Shown one piece after another: positions 37,162 to 46,375 of a stretch of 64,000 nucleotides of DNA. Numbering within the stretch: the stretch's first letter is position 1; the number at the start of each line of letters is the position of its first letter. The position numbers and the translations under genes are program-made. Below the pieces are notes generated by a model. That model worked only from the letters and a program-made list of their open reading frames with translations, had not been told where the DNA came from and searched no databases. The DNA is from Terriglobia bacterium (GTDB lineage Bacteria; Acidobacteriota; Terriglobia; Versatilivoradales; Versatilivoraceae), in the NCBI GenBank assembly GCA_022452285.1, contig JAKUNG010000001.1, forward strand, positions 489,711 to 553,710, written 5' to 3'.

Positions 37162-38196
37162 ATGAAAATTGCCATACTTCATGGCCCGAGAGATCTTCGT
37201 ATCGAGGAAAAACCTCTCGACACTAGTAGCCTTAAAAGCAAGGAAATATGGATTAAAACAGAGATAAGTGCTTTAAAAATAGGAACAGATAGAGGTAATT
37301 ATGAGGGAGCAGAGCAAGTCCCAGGTGCTCCCGTTGGCTATCCAAGATGGGTAGGAGACAGCAACCTAGGAATTGTTCAGGGTATAGGTAGTGATGTTAA
37401 ACGAGTTAAAATTGGTGACCGAGTAGTTACCCGACAAGCCCATCAATCCGAGTATATAACTGATGATTCAGCTAGCCTCGTGAAGGTTCCTGAAGGAGTA
37501 AATTCAGAGGATGCAGTTTTTGCGCATCTTTATGCTCTTAGTTCACAATGTTTTCACAAAGCCCAATTTCGAGTTGGTGAAAACGTTGCAGTAATTGGAC
37601 TAGGAGTTCTAGGTTTAGGTGCCGTTGCCTTGGGCCCTCTTTTTGGAGGACGACTTATCGCAATTGGCAATAGCGCTACTCGTTTAGACATGGCCAAGCG
37701 AATGGGAGCTCATGCTGGCTATCTTTACAATGACCCAGATCTACAAGATAAACTGGACAACTTTACTAATGGCTTTGGAGTTGATCTAGTCATATTAACT
37801 GCCAATCCATGGCCCGCATTTCGAACCGCTCTGCAAAGTGTTCGTGAAAACGGTCGAGTTTCTATTGTGAGTCTATTAGGACGTGGGGAAACACCTCTCA
37901 ATTTCAATCCTCTCTCTATGGAGTTGTTTTACACTAAAGGTATTTCCCTTCATGCAGTATCTGGTCCGGCGGGTTATCTTTACCCAAATGGAGGGATAAG
38001 CCCTATGATCGAAAATCGTTATGATAATGATCGCACAGCAGTGCACATTCTATCTCTCATGGAAGATGGTTTGTTGGAGCCAAAAAAGCTTATTACTCAT
38101 CGTTTCCATTACACCAAAATGGTAGAAGCATACGAGATGGCCTTTAACCGTCAAAAATCAATGCTAGGAGTGATTTTTTCATGGAAAGAGCAATAG
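37162..38196 (+). CDS. MDR-family dehydrogenase lacking the catalytic zinc ligands
   Basis: 344 residues with the medium-chain dehydrogenase/reductase fold. The N-terminal GroES-like domain is followed by a Rossmann domain with VIGLGVLGLGAVALG near 145-159. In zinc enzymes the first ligand is the Cys of CGTD; here the motif is Ile40-Gly-Thr-Asp. The GHE motif is replaced by GYPRWVGDSNLG at 59-70, and the four-Cys structural zinc lobe is absent. It is therefore probably a zinc-independent NAD(P)H oxidoreductase, perhaps nearer the BchC/quinone reductase side of the family. A strong AAGGAG precedes ATG. It begins a plus-strand run with an acyl-CoA synthetase and HyuA/HyuB. Confidence 0.78.
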   Translation: MKIAILHGPRDLRIEEKPLDTSSLKSKEIWIKTEISALKIGTDRGNYEGAEQVPGAPVGYPRWVGDSNLGIVQGIGSDVKRVKIGDRVVTRQAHQSEYITDDSASLVKVPEGVNSEDAVFAHLYALSSQCFHKAQFRVGENVAVIGLGVLGLGAVALGPLFGGRLIAIGNSATRLDMAKRMGAHAGYLYNDPDLQDKLDNFTNGFGVDLVILTANPWPAFRTALQSVRENGRVSIVSLLGRGETPLNFNPLSMELFYTKGISLHAVSGPAGYLYPNGGISPMIENRYDNDRTAVHILSLMEDGLLEPKKLITHRFHYTKMVEAYEMAFNRQKSMLGVIFSWKEQ

Positions 38197-38377
38197 TCTT
38201 AAAACCATTGAGGTCAAAAAAATGATTTCCCCAGCCGACAAAACTTCTAAGAAGACTTTGAACGTTAAAGATTTTTTTTATACCAGATTTAATTGAATTA
38301 GGGTTTTCCTTTTAAGTTCTCATTTCTTAACCGATCCCCATACTTGATTGGATTAGTTATTATAAAAGTAATAGTAA

Positions 38378-38397
38378 TTGAACCAAATAGGGTTCAA
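38378..38397. promoter_or_regulatory. Inverted repeat TTGAACC-N6-GGTTCAA before the acyl-CoA synthetase gene
   Basis: Perfect seven-base arms at 38378-38384 and 38391-38397, ending 20 bases before the ATG at 38418. The geometry fits a dimeric repressor (TetR or GntR type) or an RNA hairpin covering the ribosome site; no Shine-Dalgarno is otherwise visible. Confidence 0.4.
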
Positions 38398-38417
38398 ATT
38401 TCGATCTAGAAAATTCG

Positions 38418-39956
38418 ATGAATGTAGCTATTTTGTTAACTCGGGCAGCTCAGGCAAATGGGAAAAAACTAGCAGTTGTTCAAGGGGATAAGCGTCTTTT
38501 TTATCAAGAGCTTAACCTTAGAGCTGGGAAAATAGCTTATGCCCTTAACAAATTGGGAGTCAACCAAGGTGACCGAGTAGCTCTAATCCAGCATAATGCC
38601 CCTCCTTTTCTTGAAACATTATTTGGTCTTTTCAAACTTGGTGCTGTTGCGGTTCCTATTAATTGGCGTCTCCATCCACGGGAAATCACCTTTATTTTAG
38701 AGCAAAGTGGCACTAAAGTCGTAGTCCAAGATCAGTCATTTCCTAGCTGGATATCAGGTTGCCATGATCAACTTCAAATTGAACATTGGATCCAAATTGG
38801 TGGTGAAACTCAGCCCCACTTTATCAACTACGAGGATTTGCTCGCTCAAACACCAGAGCCACTTCCTGATAAAGAACTAGAAGACAATAGCTTAGCTTGG
38901 CTATTTTATACTTCTGGCACTACCGGTAAACCTAAAGGTGCAATGCTATCCCACCGGAATTTGATGTCTATGACCATGAACTTTTTTGCTGATCACTACG
39001 TTCCTGATGAAACGGACATCGCCTTTCACGCAGCACCACTTTCTCATGGAAGTGGCTTGTATTCCTTACCAATGGTCGGACGAGGTGTTACAAACGTCCT
39101 CCATGATTCAATAGGATTTAAACCTAGTTTAGTCCTTGAAGAACTTCATCATTGGAGAGTAACCATTATCCCATTTTTAGCCCCAACTCAGGTCAAACGC
39201 CTTGTGGAAGAGGCTGCAGTTAATCCTCAGGACACATCGCATTTAAAGGCTATCATATGGGGAGGCGCCCCTATGTATGTAGACGATGCTCATAAAGCAG
39301 TTAAGCAATTTGGACCTATTCTGACTCAACTGTATGGTCTGGGAGAATCTCCGATGACCATTACAGCGTTAGGAAAAAAAGAAATGGTAGCAGAACTCCA
39401 AAAACATCCTTCTCTTCTAACTGCAGGACGTCCTCGTACTGACGTAGAGGTTAAAATCATCGATAATTTAGATAAAGTAGTTCCTGATGGTTCTATTGGG
39501 GAAGTGATTGTGCGTGGTAGCGTTGTAATGCAAGGATATTGGGATAACCCTGACGCAACCAGTGAGACTATGCGTAATGGCTGGCTACATACTGGAGACA
39601 TCGGCTATATCGACAAACGCGGATTTCTTTTTCTGGTTGATCGTAAAAACGATATGATTATTTCAGGTGGATCTAATATTTATCCACGTGAAGTTGAAGA
39701 AGTATTGCTTGAACACCCTCAAGTAGCTGAAGTAAGCGTATTTGGAATCCCAGACCAACAGTGGGGAGAATCTGTAAAAGCTGCTGTACGTCCAGTTGAT
39801 TTAAATACTCCCCCATCTTCTAGAGAGCTTATTGCATTCTGTCAGAATCGCATTGCTAGCTACAAAAAACCAAAATCAGTTGTCTTTGTTTCAAAAATTC
39901 CTAAAAATGCATACGGGAAAATTCTAAGGCGAGCACTCCAGAAAGAGTTTCAATAA
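38418..39956 (+). CDS. AMP-dependent acyl-CoA synthetase / ligase
   Basis: 512 residues of the ANL superfamily. ATP loop LFYTSGTTGKPKGAMLSHRN near 161-180, the mid-domain QLYGLGESPMT near 303-313, GYWDNPDAT near 372-380, HTGDIGYIDKRGFLFLVDRKND near 390-411 and the hinge GGSNIYPREVEEVL near 415-428, then the C-terminal catalytic Lys in AYGKILRRAL. It activates a carboxylic acid as acyl-AMP and then acyl-CoA. The fatty or aromatic acid used is not readable. It lies between an MDR dehydrogenase and hydantoinase genes, suggesting use in one catabolic path. Confidence 0.9.
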   Translation: MNVAILLTRAAQANGKKLAVVQGDKRLFYQELNLRAGKIAYALNKLGVNQGDRVALIQHNAPPFLETLFGLFKLGAVAVPINWRLHPREITFILEQSGTKVVVQDQSFPSWISGCHDQLQIEHWIQIGGETQPHFINYEDLLAQTPEPLPDKELEDNSLAWLFYTSGTTGKPKGAMLSHRNLMSMTMNFFADHYVPDETDIAFHAAPLSHGSGLYSLPMVGRGVTNVLHDSIGFKPSLVLEELHHWRVTIIPFLAPTQVKRLVEEAAVNPQDTSHLKAIIWGGAPMYVDDAHKAVKQFGPILTQLYGLGESPMTITALGKKEMVAELQKHPSLLTAGRPRTDVEVKIIDNLDKVVPDGSIGEVIVRGSVVMQGYWDNPDATSETMRNGWLHTGDIGYIDKRGFLFLVDRKNDMIISGGSNIYPREVEEVLLEHPQVAEVSVFGIPDQQWGESVKAAVRPVDLNTPPSSRELIAFCQNRIASYKKPKSVVFVSKIPKNAYGKILRRALQKEFQ

Positions 39957-40024
39957 CTAAACACCTTTGATTCTTTATAAAAGATTTATTTTTTAGCAGG
40001 AACAGAAGTTCACTTGAAAACCTT

Positions 40025-42127
40025 ATGGGCAGCCAGAATACTAGAATGCGAATTGGTGCTGATGTTGGAGGGACGTTTACTGACGTAGTACTAATTGATG
40101 GTGAGGGCCATGTCTGGACTCACAAGATTCCCTCAACACCTCCACACTTTGAAATAGCTGTTCTTGAGGCCATCAAACATTTACTAACAGAGACAAACAT
40201 GGCTGGATCAAATGTATTCGAAGTAACTCATGGAACTACTGTTGCTACCAATGCAATCCTAGAACGTCGCGGAGCACTTACAGGACTAATTACTACTAAG
40301 GGATTCCGCGATGTCTTAGAACTTCGTCGAATCCGTGCACCTCAACTGTACAACCTGTTTTTTGATAAACCTAAGGAACTAGTTGAACGTTACTTACGCT
40401 TTGAACTAAATGAACGAATCTCAGCGAAAGGTGAAGAACTAATATCCGTAAATGTTGCTGAACTATCTCAGCTAAAGGATCATTTAAAAACGACTGGAGT
40501 AGAATCAATAGCTATATGCCTACTCCATTCTTATGCTTATCCTAAACACGAAATCTTAGTTGGAAATTTTCTTAGGGAACATCTACCTGAAGTACAAGTT
40601 TCTGTGTCCTCTGAAGTTCTGCGTGAAAGAAAAGAATATGAACGTACTGCCACTACTGTTGTTAATGCCTACGTCCGCCCCGTAATGCAACAGTATCTTA
40701 CTGCACTTAATAAGGGTCTAGAGGCTCTAGATATTAATGCACCACTTCTAATAATGCAGTCTAATGGAGGACTAACTCCAGAACAAGAGGCGGCCCAACG
40801 GCCAGTTTATGTTTTGGAATCTGGTCCTGCTGCTGGAGTGCTAGCAGCTAAATTTAGTGCTGACCAACTAGAATTAAATAATGTGATTACTTTGGATATG
40901 GGTGGTACCACAGCTAAAGCTTCACTGATCGAGGAAGGTAAGGTCGGATACAGTCCAGAGTATGAGGTTGGAGCTTCTCTCTCCTCTGGAAACCGCTTGG
41001 TTGGTGGTGGTGGAGAACTAATCCGCGCTCCTAGCATAGACATTGCTGAAGTTGGTTCAGGAGGGGGTAGCATTGCTTATTTAGATGCAGCCGGAGGTCT
41101 CAGAGTGGGACCCCGGAGTGCAGGAGCTATTCCTGGTCCGGTTTGTTATCAACAAGGAGGAGAAGAACCTACAGTTACAGATGCTAATGTAGTCCTTGGT
41201 TATATTCGATCTGGATTGCTAGCTAATGGTGGAATAAATGTTAACCTAGAACAAGCTCAAAAGGTACTATATGATCGTATTGCCCAACCTCTTAACATGA
41301 ATCTTCTAGAAGCTGCTGAAGGAATCCACCGTATTGCTAACGCAGGGACAATGAGAGCGCTACGAGCGGTGTCAACTGAACGAGGGCGTGATCCAAGGGA
41401 TTTTATTTTGATGGCATTTGGGGGTTCTGGACCCATTCATGCAGCTAGACTAGCGCAAGAACTTTCAATTAAACAAGTCATCATTCCGCCATTACCAGGA
41501 CTATTTAGTGCTTTGGGTCTTCTTGCATCAGGAATAGAACACCATGATGTTAGAAGTTGTTTGTTATCAAGTGAAAATATTCAATCAGAAAGCCTGGAGA
41601 AAATTAAAATTGAGCTCCAAAATAAAATGGTGACCCAATTTGAAAACGAGGGTTTTATTCAAACTAAGCTGAGTTTAAACTGGAGTGCGGATTTCCGTTT
41701 CCAAGGCCAAACCTCTGAAATAAGACTAGATCTCACCAACGAAATAGTTAATAACGAAACTATTGAGAAATTAAATCAGAACTTCGTGGCTGAGCACGAA
41801 AGATTGTATGGTCACCGTTCAGACCCTGACAACCCAATAGAGATTACTGCTGTTCGTCTTGTCGGAAAAGTGGTTGGCGAAAATTTCCCAAAATCCTTCA
41901 AACCCATAGGTTCCCCATTAATAAAACAGTCATCCAGCCGGTTGGCATACTTCGGATCCCATTATGGGCAACTAGATACCCCTGTCATTAGACGTTCAGA
42001 TCTTTTGAAAACAACCAAAGGGCCTGTCTTAGTTGATGAATACGACTCAACCATTGTTGTTCCACCTTCAATGTCAGTATGCCAAGACAACCAAGGTAAT
42101 CTCGTAATAGAGTGTGAAAATGATTAA
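40025..42127 (+). CDS. hyuA: Hydantoinase/oxoprolinase subunit A (HyuA-like)
   Basis: 700 residues. It has the ASKHA ATPase motifs of hydantoinase A: RIGADVGGTFTDVVLIDG near 9-26, THGTTVATNAILERRG near 64-79, the central VITLDMGGTTAKASLIEEG near 287-305, and a C-terminal domain after FGGSGPIHAARLAQEL near 464-479. The length is standard for HyuA. With HyuB it forms ATP-dependent amidohydrolases or carboxylases (N-methylhydantoinase, 5-oxoprolinase, acetone or acetophenone carboxylase types). Which reaction runs here is unclear. Its stop overlaps the hyuB start. Confidence 0.92.
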   Translation: MGSQNTRMRIGADVGGTFTDVVLIDGEGHVWTHKIPSTPPHFEIAVLEAIKHLLTETNMAGSNVFEVTHGTTVATNAILERRGALTGLITTKGFRDVLELRRIRAPQLYNLFFDKPKELVERYLRFELNERISAKGEELISVNVAELSQLKDHLKTTGVESIAICLLHSYAYPKHEILVGNFLREHLPEVQVSVSSEVLRERKEYERTATTVVNAYVRPVMQQYLTALNKGLEALDINAPLLIMQSNGGLTPEQEAAQRPVYVLESGPAAGVLAAKFSADQLELNNVITLDMGGTTAKASLIEEGKVGYSPEYEVGASLSSGNRLVGGGGELIRAPSIDIAEVGSGGGSIAYLDAAGGLRVGPRSAGAIPGPVCYQQGGEEPTVTDANVVLGYIRSGLLANGGINVNLEQAQKVLYDRIAQPLNMNLLEAAEGIHRIANAGTMRALRAVSTERGRDPRDFILMAFGGSGPIHAARLAQELSIKQVIIPPLPGLFSALGLLASGIEHHDVRSCLLSSENIQSESLEKIKIELQNKMVTQFENEGFIQTKLSLNWSADFRFQGQTSEIRLDLTNEIVNNETIEKLNQNFVAEHERLYGHRSDPDNPIEITAVRLVGKVVGENFPKSFKPIGSPLIKQSSSRLAYFGSHYGQLDTPVIRRSDLLKTTKGPVLVDEYDSTIVVPPSMSVCQDNQGNLVIECEND

Positions 42128-43904
42128 ATCTGTTAAAGCATCATCTAAAAAAGGTCATGGGGACTTCAAAATAGATCCAGTTACCCGTGAAATTATTCAA
42201 AATGCTTTGGCTTCAGCTGCAGATGAAATGGCCATGGCTCTTTACCGTACAGCTTATTCTACAATTGTTCGAGATTGTCTCGATTACTCAACCTCCTTAT
42301 GCAATGCCGAAGGTGAAATGATTGCCCAAGGAGTTACAACGCCTTTACACTTAGGGAGCATTCCTTTTGCAATGAAAAGTCTGTTTCGGAAATATAAAGA
42401 GGATATGTTTCCTGGGGATATATTTATTTTAAATGATCCTTTTGACGGAGGCATGCATATCCCAGACATCTTTATTGTGAAACCAATCTTTTGGGAAAAG
42501 GAAATCACTGCTTTTGCTGTAAGTACAGCTCATCATTTAGACTTGGGCGGACGATTGCCTGGAAGTTCTGCCTGTGACAACACCGAAATTTTCCAAGATG
42601 GATTGAGAATTCCTTGGCTAAAGCTATACAATCAAGGGAAACCTGATGAAGCACTTTTTACAATTTTGAGAACTAATGTGCGAGTGCCTAGAATGACCAT
42701 TGGAGATGTTAGGGCTCAAATGTCAGCTTGTACTATTGGAGAAAGAGCCATTCATGAAATTATTCAGCGTTACGGACTAAAAACTTTTACCAACTGTACG
42801 ACCGCTCTAATTGCATATACAGAAACATTACTTCGAAGGGAAATTGAGTCCTGGCCCGATGGAAATTATTCATTCACCGACTATATGGATAGTGATGGAG
42901 TAGGAGGCCCTCCTGTTCGACTTCATGTAAAGATAACCATAAAAGGTGATTCTCTTACAGCTGATTTCACTGGCTCAGAAAAACAAGTTAGGGGAGCTAT
43001 TAACTGTACGCTTTCGTTTACTGCTTCGGTTGTTGCCCTATGCATCAGATCTGTAATGCAGGAAGATATTCCTAATACGGCTGGACTCTTCCGGCCCTTA
43101 CGAATCGTTGCTCCTGCTGGTACAGTAGTTAATGGAGAAATGCCCGCTGCTTCTTCAATGCGAGGAATTACAGGTTTTCGTCTCATTGATGCTGTGTTTG
43201 GAGCTCTGGCTAGCATTTTACCCCATAGGGTCTTTGCAGCCAGTGAAGGGGGAAATACCTTAGTTATTATTGGCGGACAAAGAGAACAGCAAGCTCAAGT
43301 GACACCATACGTTTATTACGAACTTCTATCAGGTACCTGGGGAGCCCGTCCTGATCGAGATGGTAATGATGGTTTGTGCCACATTGCTAATGTCTCTGCT
43401 AACATCCCCATTGAACAAGCTGAGTGTGAATATCCTATTCGAATTAAACGATATGGATTTGTAAAAGATAGTGGCGGTGCTGGGCAATTTCGGGGTGGAT
43501 TAGCCATCGAGCGGGAATGGCATCTATTAGAAGGTAAAGCTCATCTGGCAATTCGTTCTGACCGTCGGGACCATCCTCCGTACGGACTCTATGGAGGAAA
43601 ACCAGGACGAGGATCAACTAATCAGTTAAAAGAATCAACACGAGAACAAGTATTACCAACAATGATTTCGACTTCGATGAAACAAAACGAATCTATCTAT
43701 CATCGGCAAGCCGGTGGAGGAGGCTGGGGTTCACCCTTATCTCGTTTACCACAATCAGTTCAGAGGGATGTAATCAATGATAAGGTATCCATAGAAGCTG
43801 CTCGTTCAGACTACGGTGTTATAATTAAAGAAGATACATTAGAAATTGATGAATCCAGGACAAAAGAACTGCGTAAGAAAAGAGAAAAGACAAAAGATCA
43901 TTGA
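42114..43904 (+). CDS. hyuB: Hydantoinase/oxoprolinase subunit B (HyuB-like)
   Basis: 596 residues. HyuB marks: DPVTREIIQNALASAADEMA near 22-41, YSTIVRDCLDYSTSLCNAEGEMIAQG near 46-71, HLGSIPFAM, GDIFILNDPFDGGMHIPDI near 100-118, DFTGSEKQVRGAINCT near 283-298, and a C-terminal GGGGWGSPLSR. It starts at GTG 42114, overlapping hyuA by 14 bases; an ATG at 42120 overlapping by 8 is equally possible. Either gives translational coupling, so HyuA and HyuB are made in step and should form one complex. The C-terminal 40 residues are Lys/Glu-rich. Confidence 0.92.
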   Translation: MKMIKSVKASSKKGHGDFKIDPVTREIIQNALASAADEMAMALYRTAYSTIVRDCLDYSTSLCNAEGEMIAQGVTTPLHLGSIPFAMKSLFRKYKEDMFPGDIFILNDPFDGGMHIPDIFIVKPIFWEKEITAFAVSTAHHLDLGGRLPGSSACDNTEIFQDGLRIPWLKLYNQGKPDEALFTILRTNVRVPRMTIGDVRAQMSACTIGERAIHEIIQRYGLKTFTNCTTALIAYTETLLRREIESWPDGNYSFTDYMDSDGVGGPPVRLHVKITIKGDSLTADFTGSEKQVRGAINCTLSFTASVVALCIRSVMQEDIPNTAGLFRPLRIVAPAGTVVNGEMPAASSMRGITGFRLIDAVFGALASILPHRVFAASEGGNTLVIIGGQREQQAQVTPYVYYELLSGTWGARPDRDGNDGLCHIANVSANIPIEQAECEYPIRIKRYGFVKDSGGAGQFRGGLAIEREWHLLEGKAHLAIRSDRRDHPPYGLYGGKPGRGSTNQLKESTREQVLPTMISTSMKQNESIYHRQAGGGGWGSPLSRLPQSVQRDVINDKVSIEAARSDYGVIIKEDTLEIDESRTKELRKKREKTKDH

Positions 43905-43963
43905 GAGTGGATATTATTTAAACTACATCTACATTTCTAATTTCACCTTGAAAGTACTCTTTC

Positions 43964-45121
43964 TTACCTTATTTGAGACAACACTAATTTTGACGTTTCT
44001 TCCGGTACGGCATTGTAATTGAAAAGTGCCACTAGAGGATAAAGAGTTCCGCTATAGGTAATGAAATGAAAAGTGTCGGTATTTAGGGAGCGAGTCCACC
44101 AACGACCTGATTGTCTTTGATTCCGTAACAACCATTCTACTCCCCGACGAATTCTAGGATCATTCTTACCTATACCAACCTCACTTAAAACAATTAGAAC
44201 TAAACCCGTTTGATGGCCATCGCTGGGAGGATCTTTAAAATCTTTTTCGGATCTTAGCTTTTCGGCGCGATTACCATTTCCCCACTGTTCTGGATCAGCA
44301 AAGGTGCGAATCGACCATCCTCCATCCGGACGTTGTAACTGCCATATCCTATTAATAATGCTAGTCTTCTCATCCTCATTAAGCAAACCTGTCATTCTTT
44401 GAGAAGCCCAGAGAAGAACAACTCGTCCATAATCGTGAGGAGGATTAGTTTTAGATAAATAGTGGCGTAATCGTTCCACCTTCAATTTGACTTTTTCATC
44501 ATTCAACTCTGACAGCCATCCTGGTGCGGTGCCAACAGCTAAAGCTGCAACCGTTGCTTCCTGAAAAGCGCTTGATTCTAAAGGAGGCCAACATTCAGCA
44601 GCTTTCCATGAACCACTAGGAAGTTGTCTCTCAAATAAAGTGTTCAAGGCCAGTCTTGTTTCATTAGATAACTTGCCTGACACATGCGCATCCCATTCTG
44701 CAAACCCCCTCGCAATATAGATGAGCTGTGAATCACCTAGTTTCCCATTACCTCCTAGAGAACTAGCTGTTGTTTTGAAAAATTTCAGAAAAAATTCACG
44801 AACTTGCTCATTAGGTTTTCCCAAAAGTTTTGTCAGAGAAGGCCGCAGGGCCATGTAGGTACCATTCGTGTGACAGGTCACACATTTCTGACTGCCAATC
44901 CAAGCTTCGGTTCCTTGTTCAATGTATTGACTAGCTAATTTTACTGAAACAGTTCGTCGCCTTGGTTCATTAGATCGTGCCCCAGGAATTTTAATACCTT
45001 CAAATTTATATTGAAATTTAGACCCGACATTTTCTGCATCATTTTCAGCAGAAAAATAAAAGCCAATAGCCAATACCAAACTAAAACTACTAACGACAAG
45101 ATACTTAAGGAATAGCCTCAT
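43964..45121 (-). CDS. Exported cytochrome c-motif protein fused to squalene-cyclase-type repeats
   Basis: 385 residues. An N-terminal signal/anchor helix (residues 6-23) leads to one haem c motif, Cys80-Val-Thr-Cys83-His84. The rest resembles the alpha/alpha toroid of squalene-hopene cyclases and prenyltransferases, with three QxxxGxW-like repeats (RQLPSGSWK near 170, QRPDGGWS near 263, QRQSGRWW near 340). I do not see the DxDD acid motif of true cyclases. A redox or scaffold role outside the cytoplasm is more likely than triterpene cyclisation. GAGGTG lies before the ATG. The gene starts 48 bases after the stop of the Gfo/Idh/MocA-like gene on the same strand, so the two are probably one transcript. 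Confidence 0.75.
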   Translation of the reverse strand: MRLFLKYLVVSSFSLVLAIGFYFSAENDAENVGSKFQYKFEGIKIPGARSNEPRRRTVSVKLASQYIEQGTEAWIGSQKCVTCHTNGTYMALRPSLTKLLGKPNEQVREFFLKFFKTTASSLGGNGKLGDSQLIYIARGFAEWDAHVSGKLSNETRLALNTLFERQLPSGSWKAAECWPPLESSAFQEATVAALAVGTAPGWLSELNDEKVKLKVERLRHYLSKTNPPHDYGRVVLLWASQRMTGLLNEDEKTSIINRIWQLQRPDGGWSIRTFADPEQWGNGNRAEKLRSEKDFKDPPSDGHQTGLVLIVLSEVGIGKNDPRIRRGVEWLLRNQRQSGRWWTRSLNTDTFHFITYSGTLYPLVALFNYNAVPEETSKLVLSQIR

Positions 45122-45169
45122 TAATTACACCTCAGAAGATTATTATTTAGATATTTTTTTACCAATCTT

Positions 45170-46183
45170 TTAGGATTTATCTAGAAAGTTGTTAATACTC
45201 GGAACGGTGACCCAAGCTTCATTATCAATAGATTCTTCTGCAGAGCAGCTTAATATCTGTAACCTAATCATATCTTTCGCTGACACGCCAGTATAAACCT
45301 GTCCCTTTACTCCATTTAAAAAGTCGCCAAGACACTCACGCAGGCCCGGCCAACCAGCAAAGGGTTGTTGGGCAGGCATCACTTGGTCAATCTTCCATGC
45401 TGGCTTATCTCTGTTTCGAAGTCTAATTTCTCCAGTAAAAAGATCTCCATGCAAGTTTCCATCACACCCACTAACTTCAACCCAAGTTTCAGGGGAATGG
45501 AATCTTGAGATATTAGCATCAAATGTGCCCCACACCTTACCATAGTCTAATTGAGTAACCGCAGAAGCCTGCATTCTATTATTCAATAATCGTCCATTTT
45601 GAACAAATACTCTACGTGGATTATTTCCTAAAATAGTGTTTAAAACATCAACATACCAAGGAATTAATGAATATGGCAAACTTGTATCTCGCCCTGATTC
45701 AGGATCCCAATTGCCATTCATTTTGATCAAAGTTGACTGGACTTCACCAATGACACCTTTTTCCAATAGTTCCTTAATCCTTGTAACCACTGGGATATAC
45801 CTTAGTTCTAAATCAGCATGAGCTAACTGTCGTGTCTTTAATAGATTATTGATTAGTCGTCCCATTCGATGAGGCAGATCTGATAATGGAGGTTCGTAGA
45901 AAAAAGGAATCCCAGAGTCAATTACAGCTTCAATAGCTTCCCCGTGAACCATATCTGGCAGGCTAATTAATATGGCATCGCACTTGGTTCTTGCCACGAG
46001 AGTTTGAAAGTTCGGAAAAATATCAATGCCAGAGCCTAAATCATTTTTGATACGAGACCTAGTTAATTGGGTAAGGGCAGCAGCAGCAACAATTTCGTTC
46101 TCTTTGTCTTCCCTTAAAACTGGAAGATATGCCTGTCGCGCCCAGTTACCATATCCTATGAGTCCAATACGAATCATTTTCAT
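45170..46183 (-). CDS. Gfo/Idh/MocA-fold protein lacking the catalytic Lys
   Basis: 337 residues. The N-terminal Rossmann domain is intact (IRIGLIGYGNWARQAYLPVL at 4-23; DAILISLPDMVHGEAIEAVIDSGIPFFYEPP near 69-99). The family motif EKP is replaced by Glu97-Pro98-Pro99, so the catalytic Lys is missing. The Asp and His of the usual DxGxH helix are also not present; the matching segment reads YSLIPWYVDVLN at 171-182. It may bind NAD(P) without oxidising a sugar, or use another chemistry. It has no signal peptide and precedes the cytochrome/cyclase-fold gene by 48 bases. Confidence 0.75.
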   Translation of the reverse strand: MKMIRIGLIGYGNWARQAYLPVLREDKENEIVAAAALTQLTRSRIKNDLGSGIDIFPNFQTLVARTKCDAILISLPDMVHGEAIEAVIDSGIPFFYEPPLSDLPHRMGRLINNLLKTRQLAHADLELRYIPVVTRIKELLEKGVIGEVQSTLIKMNGNWDPESGRDTSLPYSLIPWYVDVLNTILGNNPRRVFVQNGRLLNNRMQASAVTQLDYGKVWGTFDANISRFHSPETWVEVSGCDGNLHGDLFTGEIRLRNRDKPAWKIDQVMPAQQPFAGWPGLRECLGDFLNGVKGQVYTGVSAKDMIRLQILSCSAEESIDNEAWVTVPSINNFLDKS

Positions 46184-46375
46184 TGAAAATTTATGTTTGA
46201 GTAGTGTAATTATTTACAGAAAATATTCTCTAAAGTCAGCAGATTTTATCCAATTTTTGTCATCTATGAAAATTAAAACTGTATTTGTAAATCCTTGTGT
46301 TTCTTTATTTGTTATTCTATCTATCTAATAGTCTTTATACCCGAAATTAAAGTAACAAAAGATTAAACTACAATC

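Noticed and set aside
43964-45121. True squalene-hopene cyclase
   Set aside because: Only about three QW-like repeats, half the usual length, no DxDD acid motif, and a haem c motif at the N-terminus.
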